DNA from: Neobacillus niacini NBRC 15566
GTDB lineage: Bacteria > Bacillota > Bacilli > Bacillales > Cytobacillaceae
Assembly (NCBI RefSeq): GCF_001591505.1
Contig: NZ_BCVA01000021.1
Location: 1-64,000, forward strand
DNA length: 64,000 nucleotides
Direction of reading: 5' to 3'
Shown: positions 1 to 9,276 of the stretch, piece after piece
Numbering within the stretch: position 1 is the first letter of the stretch
Layout: each line of letters opens with the position of its first letter
Position numbers and translations under genes: made by a program
The notes under the pieces: model-generated
Databases searched by the model: none
The model's input: the letters and a program-made list of their open reading frames with translations, nothing else
What the model was told of the DNA's origin: nothing

Positions 1-82
1 GGAGAGTGTCATAATTATAACTTTAACAATTAGATTCAGTCATCATGCTTTTTTTTCATTGACAATAATTAATTATACATAA

Positions 83-115
83 AAATAGATGACCAAACGC
101 AGAGGTCATCTATTT
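83..115 (-). terminator. hairpin, probable terminator of the 147-260 gene
   Basis: A perfect 12-bp inverted repeat (AAATAGATGACC at 83-94, GGTCATCTATTT at 104-115) with a 9-nt loop. It lies just downstream of the minus-strand small gene, and the A-run at 81-85 gives a short U-tract on the minus strand. Confidence 0.6.
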
Positions 116-146
116 GTAATCCTATTCGAATATTCGGTTATACATC

Positions 147-260
147 TTATTTATTCTTAAAGAAATCCACGAATGCATGGTAAATTTCTATACCTTGAAA
201 GGTGAGCATACCCGCAGCAGTTAATGAAAAGACACCAATCATCACAAAGCGAATCCACAT
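147..260 (-). CDS. small single-span membrane protein, 37 aa
   Basis: Not recognised. The start is ATG at 260, preceded on the minus strand by a strong GGGAGGAAAAAACT ribosome binding site, which is the main evidence that this short frame is translated. The product begins MWIRFVMIGVFSLTAAGML, a hydrophobic segment that would span the membrane once, and ends with a short basic tail (FFKNK). A hairpin terminator follows at 83-115. Role unknown. Confidence 0.6.
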   Translation of the reverse strand: MWIRFVMIGVFSLTAAGMLTFQGIEIYHAFVDFFKNK

Positions 261-285
261 AGTTTTTTCCTCCCTTTTTGTAAGT

Positions 286-654
286 TCAATATTTACAATT
301 GGGAGAAGAGATCACATAATTCGATTGATGAAAAACCGGAACGAGAAAGATGAAGTTTCTTGTGTGGTTATAAGAAAAGATTCTGTGAAGGGTGACTACG
401 ACTAATGAGATTAGGGATAGTACTTTGACAAAATCAAGATGAAATAAATGTTTTTCCTCATCATCCGTTTGTGAATTAATACTCCAATCATCCATCATGA
501 GCACTGCTTTATTTGAATGATGTGATTGAATGAATAGGTTGGAAGTATGAAAAACGGAAAATGAAATGAAGGCGAGCAGAAATGCGATCGGAAGAAAATT
601 TACCTTCTTTATCGTAACCACCTCCTTCCATAGGATAGTTATCATTATAAACAC
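286..654 (-). CDS. hypothetical small membrane or secreted protein
   Basis: Not recognised. The frame has a signal-peptide-like N-terminus (KKVNFLPIAFLLAFISFSVF) and a second hydrophobic segment (VKVLSLISLVVVTL), with a polar loop between them. A very good GGAAGGAGGTGG site lies inside the frame at about 619-630. The real start is therefore probably downstream of it, yet the only in-frame codon at normal spacing is ATA (612-610). The frame may use a rare start, begin at the GTG inside the site, or be slightly damaged. Confidence 0.38.
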   Translation of the reverse strand: MFIMITILWKEVVTIKKVNFLPIAFLLAFISFSVFHTSNLFIQSHHSNKAVLMMDDWSINSQTDDEEKHLFHLDFVKVLSLISLVVVTLHRIFSYNHTRNFIFLVPVFHQSNYVISSPNCKY

Positions 655-731
655 TATTATCGTATTGTTAAATTAAAATGCTCCGACAATTTACGCATAA
701 GAAAGTGATATACATTCATAATATGGCTGAT

Positions 732-761
732 TTCGCAATTAGACTGGGTTTATGGTACAAT
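732..761 (+). promoter_or_regulatory. possible rlmCD promoter
   Basis: TACAAT at 756-761 preceded by TGG (an extended -10-like context) about 35 bp before the rlmCD start. The -35 match is poor (TTCGCA at 732-737, 18-bp spacer). Weak call by eye. Confidence 0.3.
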
Positions 762-795
762 CTTGCTAGTCAAATCGGAGTAAAGGAAGTAAATA

Positions 796-2178
796 ATGAA
801 GAAGACAATACCGGTTAAAAAAAATGATTATATAGATGTGGTATTTGAAGATCTAACGCACGATGGTGCAGGTGTGGCAAAGGTGGAAGGCTTTCCGTTG
901 TTCATACCAAACGGCCTGCCTGGCGAAAAGGCACAGGTTAAAGTAATAAAAGTGAACAAGGGCTACGGCTTCGGGCGTTTGATTGAAATTTATGAAAAAA
1001 GCCCATATCGAGTCGAGGTCCCTAACAGTGAGATTCATAAATATGGCGGCTGCCAGCTGGAGCACATCAGCTATGAAGGGCAATTGAAATATAAGGAGAA
1101 TCAAGTGCGCCAAGTGCTAACACGTATTGGTAAACTAGAGGATGTGACCGTGCACCCAATTCTAGGGATGGATAACCCATGGCATTATCGAAATAAAGCA
1201 CAGGTTCCAGTCGGTGAAAAAGATGGGAAGCTGATTGCTGGATTTTTTAAGCCTAGGAGTCATGAAATCGTAGATACCAATGAGAGCTTGATCCAGCTCC
1301 CAGAAATTAATGAAGCTATTCAAGCTGTTAAGGAAATATGCAGCGAGCTGGGGATAACACCTTACCAAGAAGAGTCACATAAAGGTGTTCTACGCCACAT
1401 TATGGCCCGTTATGGACAACAAACAGGTGAACTGATGGTTGTGCTGATTACCAGGACGAATGACATTCCAAACAAAGACAAATTGGTGGAGGAAATAATC
1501 GCACGCCTACCTAAAATCAAATCGATTGTACACAATGTAAATTCAAAGCGAACAAATGTAATCCTTGGCGAAAATACAACGGTCATTTGGGGAAATGAAG
1601 TGATTTTTGACTTGATAGGAGACGTTAAGTTTGCGATATCAGCTCTTTCTTTTTATCAGGTGAATCCTGTTCAAACGAAGGTTCTATACGATAAGGCATT
1701 GGAATATGCTGGGCTAAATGGAGAAGAGTCTGTGATTGACGCGTACTGCGGGATCGGAACAATATCCTTGTTTCTGGCCCAAAAAGCAAAGAAGGTCTTT
1801 GGAGTAGAAGTTGTTCCAGAAGCGATTGAAGACGCCAAACGGAATGCTGAGTTAAATGGGATGACCAATGTTGAGTTTGAGGCTGGGGAAGCAGAGGTTG
1901 TGATTCCCAAATGGTATAAAGAGGGGAATTCTGCAGATGTGCTCGTAGTGGACCCGCCACGCAAGGGCTGTGATGAGACATTTTTGCAAACGATTATTGA
2001 GATGAAACCTAAAAAGGTTGTCTACGTTTCTTGTAACCCAGCCACATTGGCCCGTGATTTACGGATTTTAGAAGAAGGCGGTTATAAAACCATTGAAGTT
2101 CAACCTGTGGATATGTTTCCGCAGACCACACATGTGGAGGTGACAGTGAAACTTGTTTTGAAAGGTACAGTCGAATAA
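796..2178 (+). CDS. rlmCD: 23S rRNA (uracil-C5)-methyltransferase RlmCD, TrmA/RumA family
   Basis: SAM-dependent 5-methyluridine methyltransferase of 23S rRNA; the Bacillus subtilis member (YefA) modifies both U747 and U1939. An N-terminal TRAM domain (about residues 5-65) binds RNA. The SAM-binding Rossmann domain carries [14 protein letters not shown] (about 315-328), followed by DPPRKGC and the catalytic-cysteine motif [10 protein letters not shown] near residue 412. The length, 460 aa, is normal for the family. Only one cysteine of the usual N-terminal Fe-S cluster region is kept (YGGCQLEH). The ATG is preceded by AAAGGAAG. This is the only clear core chromosomal gene in the window, and its 3' end borders the island integrase. 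Confidence 0.95.
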   Translation: MKKTIPVKKNDYIDVVFEDLTHDGAGVAKVEGFPLFIPNGLPGEKAQVKVIKVNKGYGFGRLIEIYEKSPYRVEVPNSEIHKYGGCQLEHISYEGQLKYKENQVRQVLTRIGKLEDVTVHPILGMDNPWHYRNKAQVPVGEKDGKLIAGFFKPRSHEIVDTNESLIQLPEINEAIQAVKEICSELGITPYQEESHKGVLRHIMARYGQQTGELMVVLITRTNDIPNKDKLVEEIIARLPKIKSIVHNVNSKRTNVILGENTTVIWGNEVIFDLIGDVKFAISALSFYQVNPVQTKVLYDKALEYAGLNGEESVIDAYCGIGTISLFLAQKAKKVFGVEVVPEAIEDAKRNAELNGMTNVEFEAGEAEVVIPKWYKEGNSADVLVVDPPRKGCDETFLQTIIEMKPKKVVYVSCNPATLARDLRILEEGGYKTIEVQPVDMFPQTTHVEVTVKLVLKGTVE

Positions 2179-2186
2179 ACTGTACC
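2164..2186. repeat. palindrome spanning the rlmCD stop codon, candidate attachment site
   Basis: GGTACAGT (2164-2171) and ACTGTACC (2179-2186) form a perfect 8-bp stem around the rlmCD stop. The integrase gene ends 16 bp further on. Serine integrases act on short imperfect palindromes, so this is a plausible core of the left attachment site. It could equally be a weak terminator without a T-run. Confidence 0.35.
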
Positions 2187-2201
2187 TAATAGTTTAAAGT
2201 T

Positions 2202-3716
2202 TTACGGTGCCAGATTGTAGTGAATGACAATCTCCTCTTTTTCGGAGACTTCAATCTTTATAATAAGTTGTCGAAGAACTTGTTTCATTTTTTGATGGTT
2301 GTTTATGTCGAGATTCAAGTAGCTGCTTATAATTTTTTTGAAGGCCTGGATATGTTTATCTCGGTCTTCTTTTTTGTCCAATTGAGATTGCAGTTCCAAT
2401 TTGCGATTAGCTAATACAAGTTGTTGTTCGGAAAGCGATTGGTTCTTTTCTTTGAACTGTTTACTTGTAATAATTGCTTCTGCATGCAGAGAGAGAAGGC
2501 TATTAAATTGTTGATTAAGCTTTTCGGATTGCTTCTCTAAACTTTTTATCTTAGATTGTATCGTTTTCTGTATTGTTAATGCTCTCTTCTCTGCTACGCC
2601 ATATAGGAACTCGATATTATCATTCTCCGTAAGAGCTGTGATATCTTTTTTTAAGTGTGCAAGTAGCTTCTTCTCTTCTATAATATGTGAAGTACAAAAA
2701 CTACTTGAATGCTTGATATAACCACCACAGACATAGGCACCATTTCTACGTTCAGCTTTAAAATGCATACCACAACCACAGTCAGTACAAACTGCAATGT
2801 TAGCAAATAGACTCTCCCTCCCGTTGCTTTTTGCTCGTCTTTTGGATTTCATAAGAGCTTGTACTGTTTCAAAATCCTCTTGCGAAATAATGGCGGGATG
2901 GGTATTCTCTACAATAATTTGACGATCAGCATCTACAGATCTTCTTAATTTGTAAGTCTCAGATTTTCCTAGATATTTAGTCGACTCGCTTCTATGTTGT
3001 ACAAGCTTTCCCGTATACGTAGGATTTGAGAGAATTGTTTTGATGGTTTGTTGATGCCAACGAAAACCAGCATTGCTAGCACCTGCTACGCTTCTTGGTG
3101 TCGCTACTTTTAGTCTCATTAGATGGTTACCAATCTTAGACATTCCCCATCCTTTATGAAGATAATAGTCAAAAATATCCTTAACTATCGGTGCATATTC
3201 TTCGTGAATTTCTAGACTTCTTGAAATAGGATTGATTTTGTAGCCATAGGGAGGAAGTGAGCATTTTACTTTTCCCTCCTTTGCACTGGCTTGTAAACCA
3301 AGTTTAACACGCTCTGAAAGTTTAGCAGCTTCTTCTTCTGCTAAAGCAGCTTTTAAATTAAACATGAGACGAGTAGAACTTGTCTTTGTATCATATGCAT
3401 CTTCGGGTAATATAAGCCTAATTTGCAATCGCTCAAGCTCGTCAGCAATTTGCAAGCTTTGGAGCATGTTTCTTCCTAAACGTGATACGGATTTTGCAAT
3501 TACTGTATCAAATCTTTTAACTTTTGCATCCTTTAATAATTGTTGAATACCTTCACGGTTCTTGAAACCTGCACCACTTATACTATCGGTATACTTTGCA
3601 ACTATCATTAGCTCATTATCTTTAGCTATGCTTTCTGCTAATACAATTTGATTATGCAGACTATTTTTTTGTTCTTCCCTCTGAGTACTTACGCGAGAGT
3701 ATACAGCACATTTCAT
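2202..3716 (-). CDS. large serine recombinase (integrase), 504 aa
   Basis: Site-specific DNA integrase/excisionase of the large serine recombinase family. The N-terminal resolvase domain has the catalytic serine at residue 10 (YSRVST) and SVSRLGRN. A recombinase domain follows (PPYGYKINP... NPTYTGKLVQHRS), then a zinc ribbon (CTDCGCGMHF... CGGYIKHSSSFC, about 308-345) and a coiled-coil C-terminus (about 380-460). The ATG overlaps the stop of the upstream 56-aa gene (ATGA), so the two are translationally coupled. Its position against the 3' end of rlmCD marks it as the likely integrase of the island, or of its left part. Many bacilli carry recombinase genes next to this gene. Confidence 0.93.
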   Translation of the reverse strand: MKCAVYSRVSTQREEQKNSLHNQIVLAESIAKDNELMIVAKYTDSISGAGFKNREGIQQLLKDAKVKRFDTVIAKSVSRLGRNMLQSLQIADELERLQIRLILPEDAYDTKTSSTRLMFNLKAALAEEEAAKLSERVKLGLQASAKEGKVKCSLPPYGYKINPISRSLEIHEEYAPIVKDIFDYYLHKGWGMSKIGNHLMRLKVATPRSVAGASNAGFRWHQQTIKTILSNPTYTGKLVQHRSESTKYLGKSETYKLRRSVDADRQIIVENTHPAIISQEDFETVQALMKSKRRAKSNGRESLFANIAVCTDCGCGMHFKAERRNGAYVCGGYIKHSSSFCTSHIIEEKKLLAHLKKDITALTENDNIEFLYGVAEKRALTIQKTIQSKIKSLEKQSEKLNQQFNSLLSLHAEAIITSKQFKEKNQSLSEQQLVLANRKLELQSQLDKKEDRDKHIQAFKKIISSYLNLDINNHQKMKQVLRQLIIKIEVSEKEEIVIHYNLAP

Positions 3717-3883
3717 TTATTAGCCACTCCTTCCGGAGTAGCACTTGCCATACTTTCATCATATAAATTTTGTATAAATTCGTCAATTTCGTGATTGATG
3801 AATGGTAACAATAAATTTTCTATTTTTTCTGATCCAGCGAAAACTCTTTTAATCGTTAGTTGATTCTCTTTTTTCTTTGTCAT
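3713..3883 (-). CDS. 56-aa protein coupled to the integrase
   Basis: Short gene starting at ATG 3883 with TGGAGAG upstream; its TGA overlaps the integrase ATG (ATGA). The product starts MTKKKENQLTIKRVFAGSEK and is charged, with an acidic middle (INHEIDEFIQN). A similar small gene overlaps the second serine recombinase (28178-28354), so a small partner seems part of this recombinase layout. It could be a directionality or accessory factor; that is inference from position only. Confidence 0.7.
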   Translation of the reverse strand: MTKKKENQLTIKRVFAGSEKIENLLLPFINHEIDEFIQNLYDESMASATPEGVANK

Positions 3884-3924
3884 TTTAGTCTCTCCAGTAA
3901 AAAGATATTGGCTACTTTCGCCAT

Positions 3925-4440
3925 CTTTATCTGAAGTGTATTAATAGCTGTATTAGCTATCTTTATCTGGAGTGCACTATTAACTCTAGTAGTTATCTAA
4001 GTTGAGTTGGCAATAATAAAAAAGCAACTAACAAGCTAGCTGTATAAGAGTTGTGACTAGGCGCAAATAAATGGCGTTGCCTAGCAAAAAGTACATAGAT
4101 TCACACTGAAGCCATTTCTGATAGTGGCATGCGAATGAATTTGTACTTATGTTCTTTTCTTATACGCAAGCAAATTAGTTGCGTCTTTATCTGATAGTGT
4201 GTGATCGAAAAGGCATGAAAATGTTGTTTGCCTTTTTATAAATCATACTCTAAGACATGAGAGGATGAATTGTCAATATAAAAATAATCAAAATATTTTT
4301 GAGAAAAGCGTTGCAAAGTAGAATGGAAATGTACTAGGATTAGATACACACGGCTAAGGTTTATTTAAAAGTAGCCAATGATAAAATGTTTTTTAATTCA
4401 CATTCGATAAAAAGATTTTTAAATACACTCTCAGATAAAG
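3925..4440. promoter_or_regulatory. CTTTATCTG repeat cluster between divergent integrase and HTH genes
   Basis: Four copies of a 16-bp motif: CTTTATCTGAAGTGTA (3925), CTTTATCTGGAGTGCA (3961, exactly 36 bp later), CTTTATCTGATAGTGT (4185) and, inverted, CTTTATCTGAGAGTGT (complement of 4425-4440). A weaker TTATCTAAGTTGAG lies at 3993. They sit in the roughly 680-bp gene-free stretch between the minus-strand integrase unit and the plus-strand HTH gene. This suits operators for the HTH protein, recombinase accessory sites or replication iterons. No other gene is visible here. Confidence 0.6.
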
Positions 4441-4566
4441 CGCGTTGCTAGCGCAATGAATTGAACATGAACGACTCTTTTTTTTCAAAGAAAGGATTCG
4501 TCTGTCAATTTTGGCTAGCAATGGGCTATTTTTTGTTCAAAAAATTTATATGGGAGGTACAAAGAA

Positions 4567-4965
4567 ATGAAAAAGACCATCAATGAAAGAGAAGCTGAGT
4601 GGATTAATGAGGGAGCCCGTTTAAAGAAGCTACGAGAAGATCATCAAATGAGTAGAGCAGAACTAGCACGGTTAATGAACACAAGTGATACAAGACTAGC
4701 AAGGTTAGAAAATGGTGAGGGCGTTAGAGATGCTGGTATACTATCGCATTTCTATGAACATATCATTAAGCATCAAGACCTAGTTAAAGAATTAGACACA
4801 TTGTACTTCGAATGGATGCTAATGGAGGAGCATGTAATTAATGATATTAAGGAGAAGAGCTTAAAAGAAAATACTAAGACGAGCAAAGTCAATAAGATTG
4901 ATTTGGATTCAACAAAAGGTATTCAGTTCAGCAAAAATCTAAAAAGACTAAATCTAACCGTCTGA
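4567..4965 (+). CDS. HTH (Xre/Cro-type) transcriptional regulator
   Basis: 132-aa protein with a lambda-repressor-like helix-turn-helix at about residues 18-50 (LKKLREDHQMSRAELARLMN... RLARLENG). The C-terminal half is alpha-helical and lysine-rich with no clear domain. A strong GGGAGG site precedes the ATG. It lies next to the repeat cluster at 3925-4440 and is the natural candidate to bind it, controlling the divergent integrase operon and the replication-like gene downstream. That link is inferred from position. Confidence 0.75.
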   Translation: MKKTINEREAEWINEGARLKKLREDHQMSRAELARLMNTSDTRLARLENGEGVRDAGILSHFYEHIIKHQDLVKELDTLYFEWMLMEEHVINDIKEKSLKENTKTSKVNKIDLDSTKGIQFSKNLKRLNLTV

Positions 4966-5348
4966 ATATTGTTTGTTTTTAGGAATGAAGAAAACCTGAT
5001 GATACCAAGATTTCTTTTATGAAACGAAACTTTTTTCTGAGAGTAGTTCTCAAGGGCTTTTGATTTTTTCGTCAGAGGGAAGGATGTCTCAAGTGAGGTG
5101 GAGTCCGAGGGGCATTAAGAAGAAATACCAAGTTGTAGTATAAAACAGGGCTACCTAGAATGTAAATAGGGCAACCGAAGAGAGGAAAATTTGAGTATCT
5201 ACTTCGGATCCGAAGGTGTTACTAATTCACATCGTACCAAGGTATGTACGGACGCACAATAGATTAATTAAAAGAGGAACTCCTAAAAATGTGTAAAAGA
5301 GTGATAAGCAACGTAAAATAAACTAAGTAATAGATGAGGCGTAGAAAT
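4966..5348 (+). other. gene-free stretch with palindromes, possible replication or control region
   Basis: No ORF with a start and a ribosome binding site. Contains TGAGAGTAGTTCTCA (about 5037), a perfect palindrome CTTCGGATCCGAAG (about 5205-5218) and CGTAC/GTACG arms near 5233-5250. It lies directly upstream of the replication-initiator-like gene, as a cis-acting origin would, but no nick-site consensus could be recognised. Confidence 0.3.
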
Positions 5349-6392
5349 ATGATTGATACATTTGAACTAACTACTAATGTAGGGATAACCCAACGAGAAA
5401 TAGATTCAAGATTTAACATCTCAGAAGACAGCAAACAAAAAGTAAGCGATAGTGTATATATAGTGCTTAATCCATTACATATACTTGGCGTACAAAAGCT
5501 TATAGTGACAAGACTTCAGAATACATTGCTTTATGAAATTACGCTTGTATTCAACGCACAGCAACTTCTAGAAAAGCGTATGACTCCTTCTTTATTTATA
5601 CCTACCAAAGCAAATGTTAAGGAGTTACAACGCCGTGTAGAAATGATACATCAAGATGTGCAGCTTTCTTACAAGCAATGGACTTTAACGCGTATTGATT
5701 ATGCGATGCAGTTCAAAACACCACATCATGCACTCTATCCTTATCTAGAAAGCTGTAGTACATGTCCAAGTTCTGATATTCAAACATATGAATACGGTAG
5801 CTTACAGCGTCGAAATGGCAATTCAATTTTGAATGCTTACTCTAAAGAGTTGCAAACTGCAACAAGAAATCACGTAGAACAATACAAAATAGAGGCACAT
5901 AATCTGTATCGATGGGAACGTCAGTGTATTCGTCCCTATGATTTGAAGCTCAATAACATAGGGCTAGGTTCACATTGGACGAGATATTTTACAGAAGCAG
6001 CTGCTTTAGAGGCTCTGATGCGATTTCATAAGCATCATATTAAAAAAGGAGACTACTACTCTCGTGACGCTGCCTATGAACAATTAAAAAGCAAAATTAA
6101 ACGATCTAATAATCTTACGTCAGCAATGAAAACACTTGATTTCATTAGGAATGAGGGGTCAATTACAAACGCTCTTCAAGCGATTACTGAAGGCCGTCAA
6201 ACCGTACCAGATCAATTCAACAATCGGTTGAACAATGCTTTCTCTAATTCTATGCAGAAGAGGTTCAATGATTACATACGGCTACATCTATCTCAAAACG
6301 GTGTTAATCCAGTTTTATTGCCAAAAGATTGTGAAGAGGACTTTTTACAAAATAGCCATCATTATTTGTTTGGACATCTAAATTTATTGTAA
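5349..6392 (+). CDS. replication-initiation-like protein (plasmid/ICE Rep type)
   Basis: 347-aa protein resembling phage/plasmid replication initiators of the gene II or Rep_trans-like groups. The middle carries LTRIDYAMQF (about residue 115), followed by an E/Y-rich segment with YSKELQTATR and NLYRWERQC, the arrangement expected around the catalytic region. The ATG at 5349 is chosen because GATGAGGCG lies about 10 bp upstream; an in-frame ATG at 5334 lacks a site. The C-terminal about 120 residues are repeated in the broken copy at 6601-6972. The assignment rests on motif style and could be wrong in detail. Confidence 0.5.
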   Translation: MIDTFELTTNVGITQREIDSRFNISEDSKQKVSDSVYIVLNPLHILGVQKLIVTRLQNTLLYEITLVFNAQQLLEKRMTPSLFIPTKANVKELQRRVEMIHQDVQLSYKQWTLTRIDYAMQFKTPHHALYPYLESCSTCPSSDIQTYEYGSLQRRNGNSILNAYSKELQTATRNHVEQYKIEAHNLYRWERQCIRPYDLKLNNIGLGSHWTRYFTEAAALEALMRFHKHHIKKGDYYSRDAAYEQLKSKIKRSNNLTSAMKTLDFIRNEGSITNALQAITEGRQTVPDQFNNRLNNAFSNSMQKRFNDYIRLHLSQNGVNPVLLPKDCEEDFLQNSHHYLFGHLNLL

Positions 6393-6600
6393 TGATTAAA
6401 TGACCACCCAAGGGCTAAAATCTATTACCACATCAGTAATAATAATACTAAGTAGGGCGAGCAGATTTTTATACTTTTGCTGACCTATTGTTTTTTTCAA
6501 AAAGGAGAGGACTTGATATTGCCTACAGTTAATACAGCCTTTGTCTCAACTTATGTAGAACGAGCTCTAAAAGCATCCATGACCTTATTGCTGTAGAATA

Positions 6601-6972
6601 TTGGTTGGAGTTCACCATGAACGTCACATTAAGGCTGGAGCCTATTACACATATGATGAAGCCGCGAAGCGGATCAAGGAAATGAAAGGGAAACAACAAC
6701 GAACGAAAGAACAGGTACTTGAAGTCCTTATATTTATTGAAGCTGCTGGTTCTCTACCAAATGCTTTACAAGCAATCCGAAATGATGCTGACAGTGTACC
6801 AGAACGATTTAGAGGAGCAAATAGCGAGCGTAGTTATGAAATACTTAAGGGCAAGTTTAACGAGTTTATAAGAGAACATCTTTGTAAAGAAGGAATCAAT
6901 CCAGTGTTATTACCAAGTAATAGCAACATTACTTTCTTACCGAATACTTTCGCTAAGTTATTTACGACTTAA
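6601..6972 (+). pseudogene. truncated second copy of the Rep-like C-terminus
   Basis: The 123-aa frame matches the last about 120 residues of the 5349-6392 product: HHERHIKAGAYYT against KHHIKKGDYYS, NALQAI in both, and GINPVLLPS against GVNPVLLPK. No conserved N-terminal part precedes it. A good ribosome site at about 6502 leads only into a 27-codon frame that stops before the homology. It is a decayed duplicate; the DNA after its stop also matches the DNA after the first copy (GACCACCCAAGGGCT against GGCCACCCAGAGGCT). Confidence 0.65.
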
Positions 6973-6983
6973 CTTTGGATAAT

Positions 6984-7027
6984 GAGCCTTGAGGTAGCTG
7001 AAATGGCCACCCAGAGGCTCTTTTTTT
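6984..7027 (+). terminator. rho-independent terminator
   Basis: GAGCCT (6984-6989) pairs with AGGCTC (7015-7020), with further pairing inside, followed by seven T residues at 7021-7027. It closes the Rep-like unit. Confidence 0.75.
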
Positions 7028-7334
7028 CAGTAGATTCCATATATGATAGACTAAGTACCCCTAGTAAATTTTATATTGTTTTCTGTCTATATTAGTTTTT
7101 TCAAATTGTAAAAGAAGATGCCTTGATTAATATGTTTTTAGCGACTCCTAGTCATCCAGTAGACGTATAAGTGAGGATTTAGCATATTAAACAAATTTCA
7201 CACTTTTCTTTGTAGGCATATTAACTACAAGAAAAGTGTTTTTTATTAAGAATATTTTCCATCTCATATTCCACTCCATATTTATTAAAGGATGGAATAT
7301 AATGAACGAAAAGTTACAGAAAGGAGTGAAAATA

Positions 7335-8012
7335 ATGGACAATATATTTTTTAAGAAAGTATTAGCTACAAATTTTAAAGATACTGAATCGGTAAAGCTA
7401 TTTTTGCAGGAAGAATGGCCTAAAGAAAGACAAGTAACATCGAATTATCACGCTCATTATTTCTTAGGTTTATGTGAAAAGCTGTTGGATTCTAATAAAC
7501 TGAATAAATTGAAACAAGACTATAGTGAAGAGACAGCTACTAAAATTCATTGTCAAATTATTATTGAAGCTGAACAACAATTTAGTAAGACATTGGAAAA
7601 AATAAAAAAATATATAGATGTATTTAGTACAACAAATTACAGACTAGATGGACAAGAGGGATTTGATTTTTTAGAAGAGGCAGCTAATGTGATTTCTAAT
7701 ATTAGATACCTTCATAGAGTATACGATATAGAAGGTGGCATGAAATCTTTTCGAGTAAAAATTTTGGAGGAATTTGAAACTCTAGAGAACTATTTATATT
7801 ACATGTTGATGCAATTCATAGAAAACAATGACCAGCTCATCAGATGTACTATTTGTAATGAGTATATTGTTGAGCCTACAGCAAGAGAATTAGCTAACTA
7901 CAAAATTAGTGGTGTTATTACTCATGCTAAAGTTTGTAGGGATATAAAGAACTTAAAAAAAGACAATGAACGCAATAAAGTGAACTATTGGAAGAAAAAA
8001 GTTAGCAAATAG
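7335..8012 (+). CDS. hypothetical protein with C-terminal zinc-finger-like motif
   Basis: 225 aa from ATG 7335, chosen because AAGGAGTG precedes it by 7 bp; longer in-frame starts at 7236 and 7302 lack a site. Mostly helical with no recognised N-terminal domain. The C-terminus has CTICNEYIVEPTARELANY...CRDIK...NERNK, a Cys-x2-Cys...Cys arrangement followed by a basic tail. The protein at 12886-13596 has the same layout (CAHCGEYISNPSRYQLAN...CHREYRLSKDRNRK), so the two are probably distant paralogues. A nucleic-acid-binding role is inferred from the finger and basic tail. Confidence 0.6.
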   Translation: MDNIFFKKVLATNFKDTESVKLFLQEEWPKERQVTSNYHAHYFLGLCEKLLDSNKLNKLKQDYSEETATKIHCQIIIEAEQQFSKTLEKIKKYIDVFSTTNYRLDGQEGFDFLEEAANVISNIRYLHRVYDIEGGMKSFRVKILEEFETLENYLYYMLMQFIENNDQLIRCTICNEYIVEPTARELANYKISGVITHAKVCRDIKNLKKDNERNKVNYWKKKVSK

Positions 8013-8023
8013 GAGGGTTGATT

Positions 8024-8412
8024 GTGAAAGATTTAATAAGTAATAATGCCTCCTTTACAAGTTTATTTAAGAGGAAATCGATGCTCTCAAGTACTGTTGT
8101 GTAACACATCATAAAGGATTAAGAACTATCAAGAGCTAGATGCATTGTCTATTAATTCTAATGAATTAGGGATAGCGTCAGCAGATTTAATAACTCTCTA
8201 GACTTTAAGTATCAACTCATTCATTGTTACTTTGCCTTTTTTCCACCGAGACGCTTCTCGATTTCAACCTTTGTTCCCAAGTGAGGCTGATAGTATAACA
8301 GGACGCTTCAGAGAAACTACCAAGTGAATACGCCGTTACATTGTGACGAATTCATTAGCCAGGTTATTTACAGCTTTACTTTATATACAATGCCTAGAGG
8401 TAGCAAAATTGT
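8024..8412 (+). pseudogene. decayed stretch: 26-codon frame and a third Rep-tail scar
   Basis: A GTG at 8024 follows a good AGGAGGG site but its frame stops after 26 codons (8104). Further on, ACGAATTCATTAGCCAGG and TTATTTACAGC (about 8344-8374), then GAGGTAGC, parallel the end of the second Rep-like copy (ACGAATACTTTCGCTAAG-like, then TTATTTACGAC, then GAGGTAGC). This looks like remains of another duplicated Rep C-terminus. No intact gene is visible. Confidence 0.4.
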
Positions 8413-8448
8413 ATGATGTTTTATTTCGAATTAGAAGGAGAATTAATC

Positions 8449-9276
8449 TTGATTAGAATAACACCATTTCGAATTTATAATGAGACAAGAAAAGAACTAT
8501 TTTATCAATCCGATTTAGAGAGACCATTTGAATACTTGAATAAAAGTTTAAAAAATGGTGATTGTGTATACTGGATGGACTATATTGAAGACGATAAAAA
8601 TGGGAAACCACTTTTTGCAGGTGACTTAGTAAGTATACATAGAAAACCACATTTAGCAATATATGATGAATATTGGGACGGTAATTTAATTTGGTATGAT
8701 CCAGTATATGTGCAATCTGAGGCATTTGTACCTTTTGCATATTCAGTTGAGTATGCTAAAGCGGAGTATATTAATAGTAATTTAAAAGAATATGATAGTT
8801 TGCCTTCATTACCTGAGTTTAAGGTTATAGATTTGGTGAACAAAAAGGAAATAAATGAAGAATATATGGGGAAGTCATTTGATGATAAATTACTTGAAGT
8901 TTTGTATTGTAGAAAAATTACAATTAATGAGCATGCTGGGAAGTTAACTGAATGGGATGTTATTAAGTTTGATGGTACAGATGTAGATGAGGCCTATTCA
9001 GGCTATGCTTTAGTCATACCGAATTTTCCTTTATATCCCTTAGTCTTACCTACTATTGAACTTTCTAGCTTTGAGTTAGAGTTTTTTATGGAGAATGTTA
9101 AATTTGAAACTGTAGGAAATTTATATTTAATAGATGAGAATATAAAAAAATATATTCTACAGAAAATAAAAGAGTATTATGGTATTGTCATTCCTGACCC
9201 CTTAGAGTCAGAATGGTTTAAAGCTAAGATGAGTAGTTTAATAGATTTACTCTTTTTTAATGAATTTAAAGAATAA
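8449..9276 (+). CDS. YopX-like hypothetical protein
   Basis: 275 aa from TTG 8449, which has AGAAGGAG 8 bp upstream; a longer ATG start at 8413 has none. Residues about 15-105 resemble phage YopX proteins: DKNGKPLFAGDLV matches their usual DKNGKEIYEGDIV pattern, in a beta-rich segment rich in Trp and Tyr. The C-terminal half (FDGTDVDEAYSGYALVIPNF) is not recognised. YopX proteins occur in prophages and integrative elements and have no firm function. Confidence 0.55.
   Translation: MIRITPFRIYNETRKELFYQSDLERPFEYLNKSLKNGDCVYWMDYIEDDKNGKPLFAGDLVSIHRKPHLAIYDEYWDGNLIWYDPVYVQSEAFVPFAYSVEYAKAEYINSNLKEYDSLPSLPEFKVIDLVNKKEINEEYMGKSFDDKLLEVLYCRKITINEHAGKLTEWDVIKFDGTDVDEAYSGYALVIPNFPLYPLVLPTIELSSFELEFFMENVKFETVGNLYLIDENIKKYILQKIKEYYGIVIPDPLESEWFKAKMSSLIDLLFFNEFKE

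Noticed and set aside
1625..1981. Two overlapping minus-strand ORFs inside rlmCD
   Set aside because: Shadows of a well-conserved core gene, without ribosome sites or domain resemblance.
4966..5348. Rolling-circle double-strand origin
   Set aside because: Palindromes are present but no nick-site sequence of a known Rep family could be recognised, so only a possible control region is listed.
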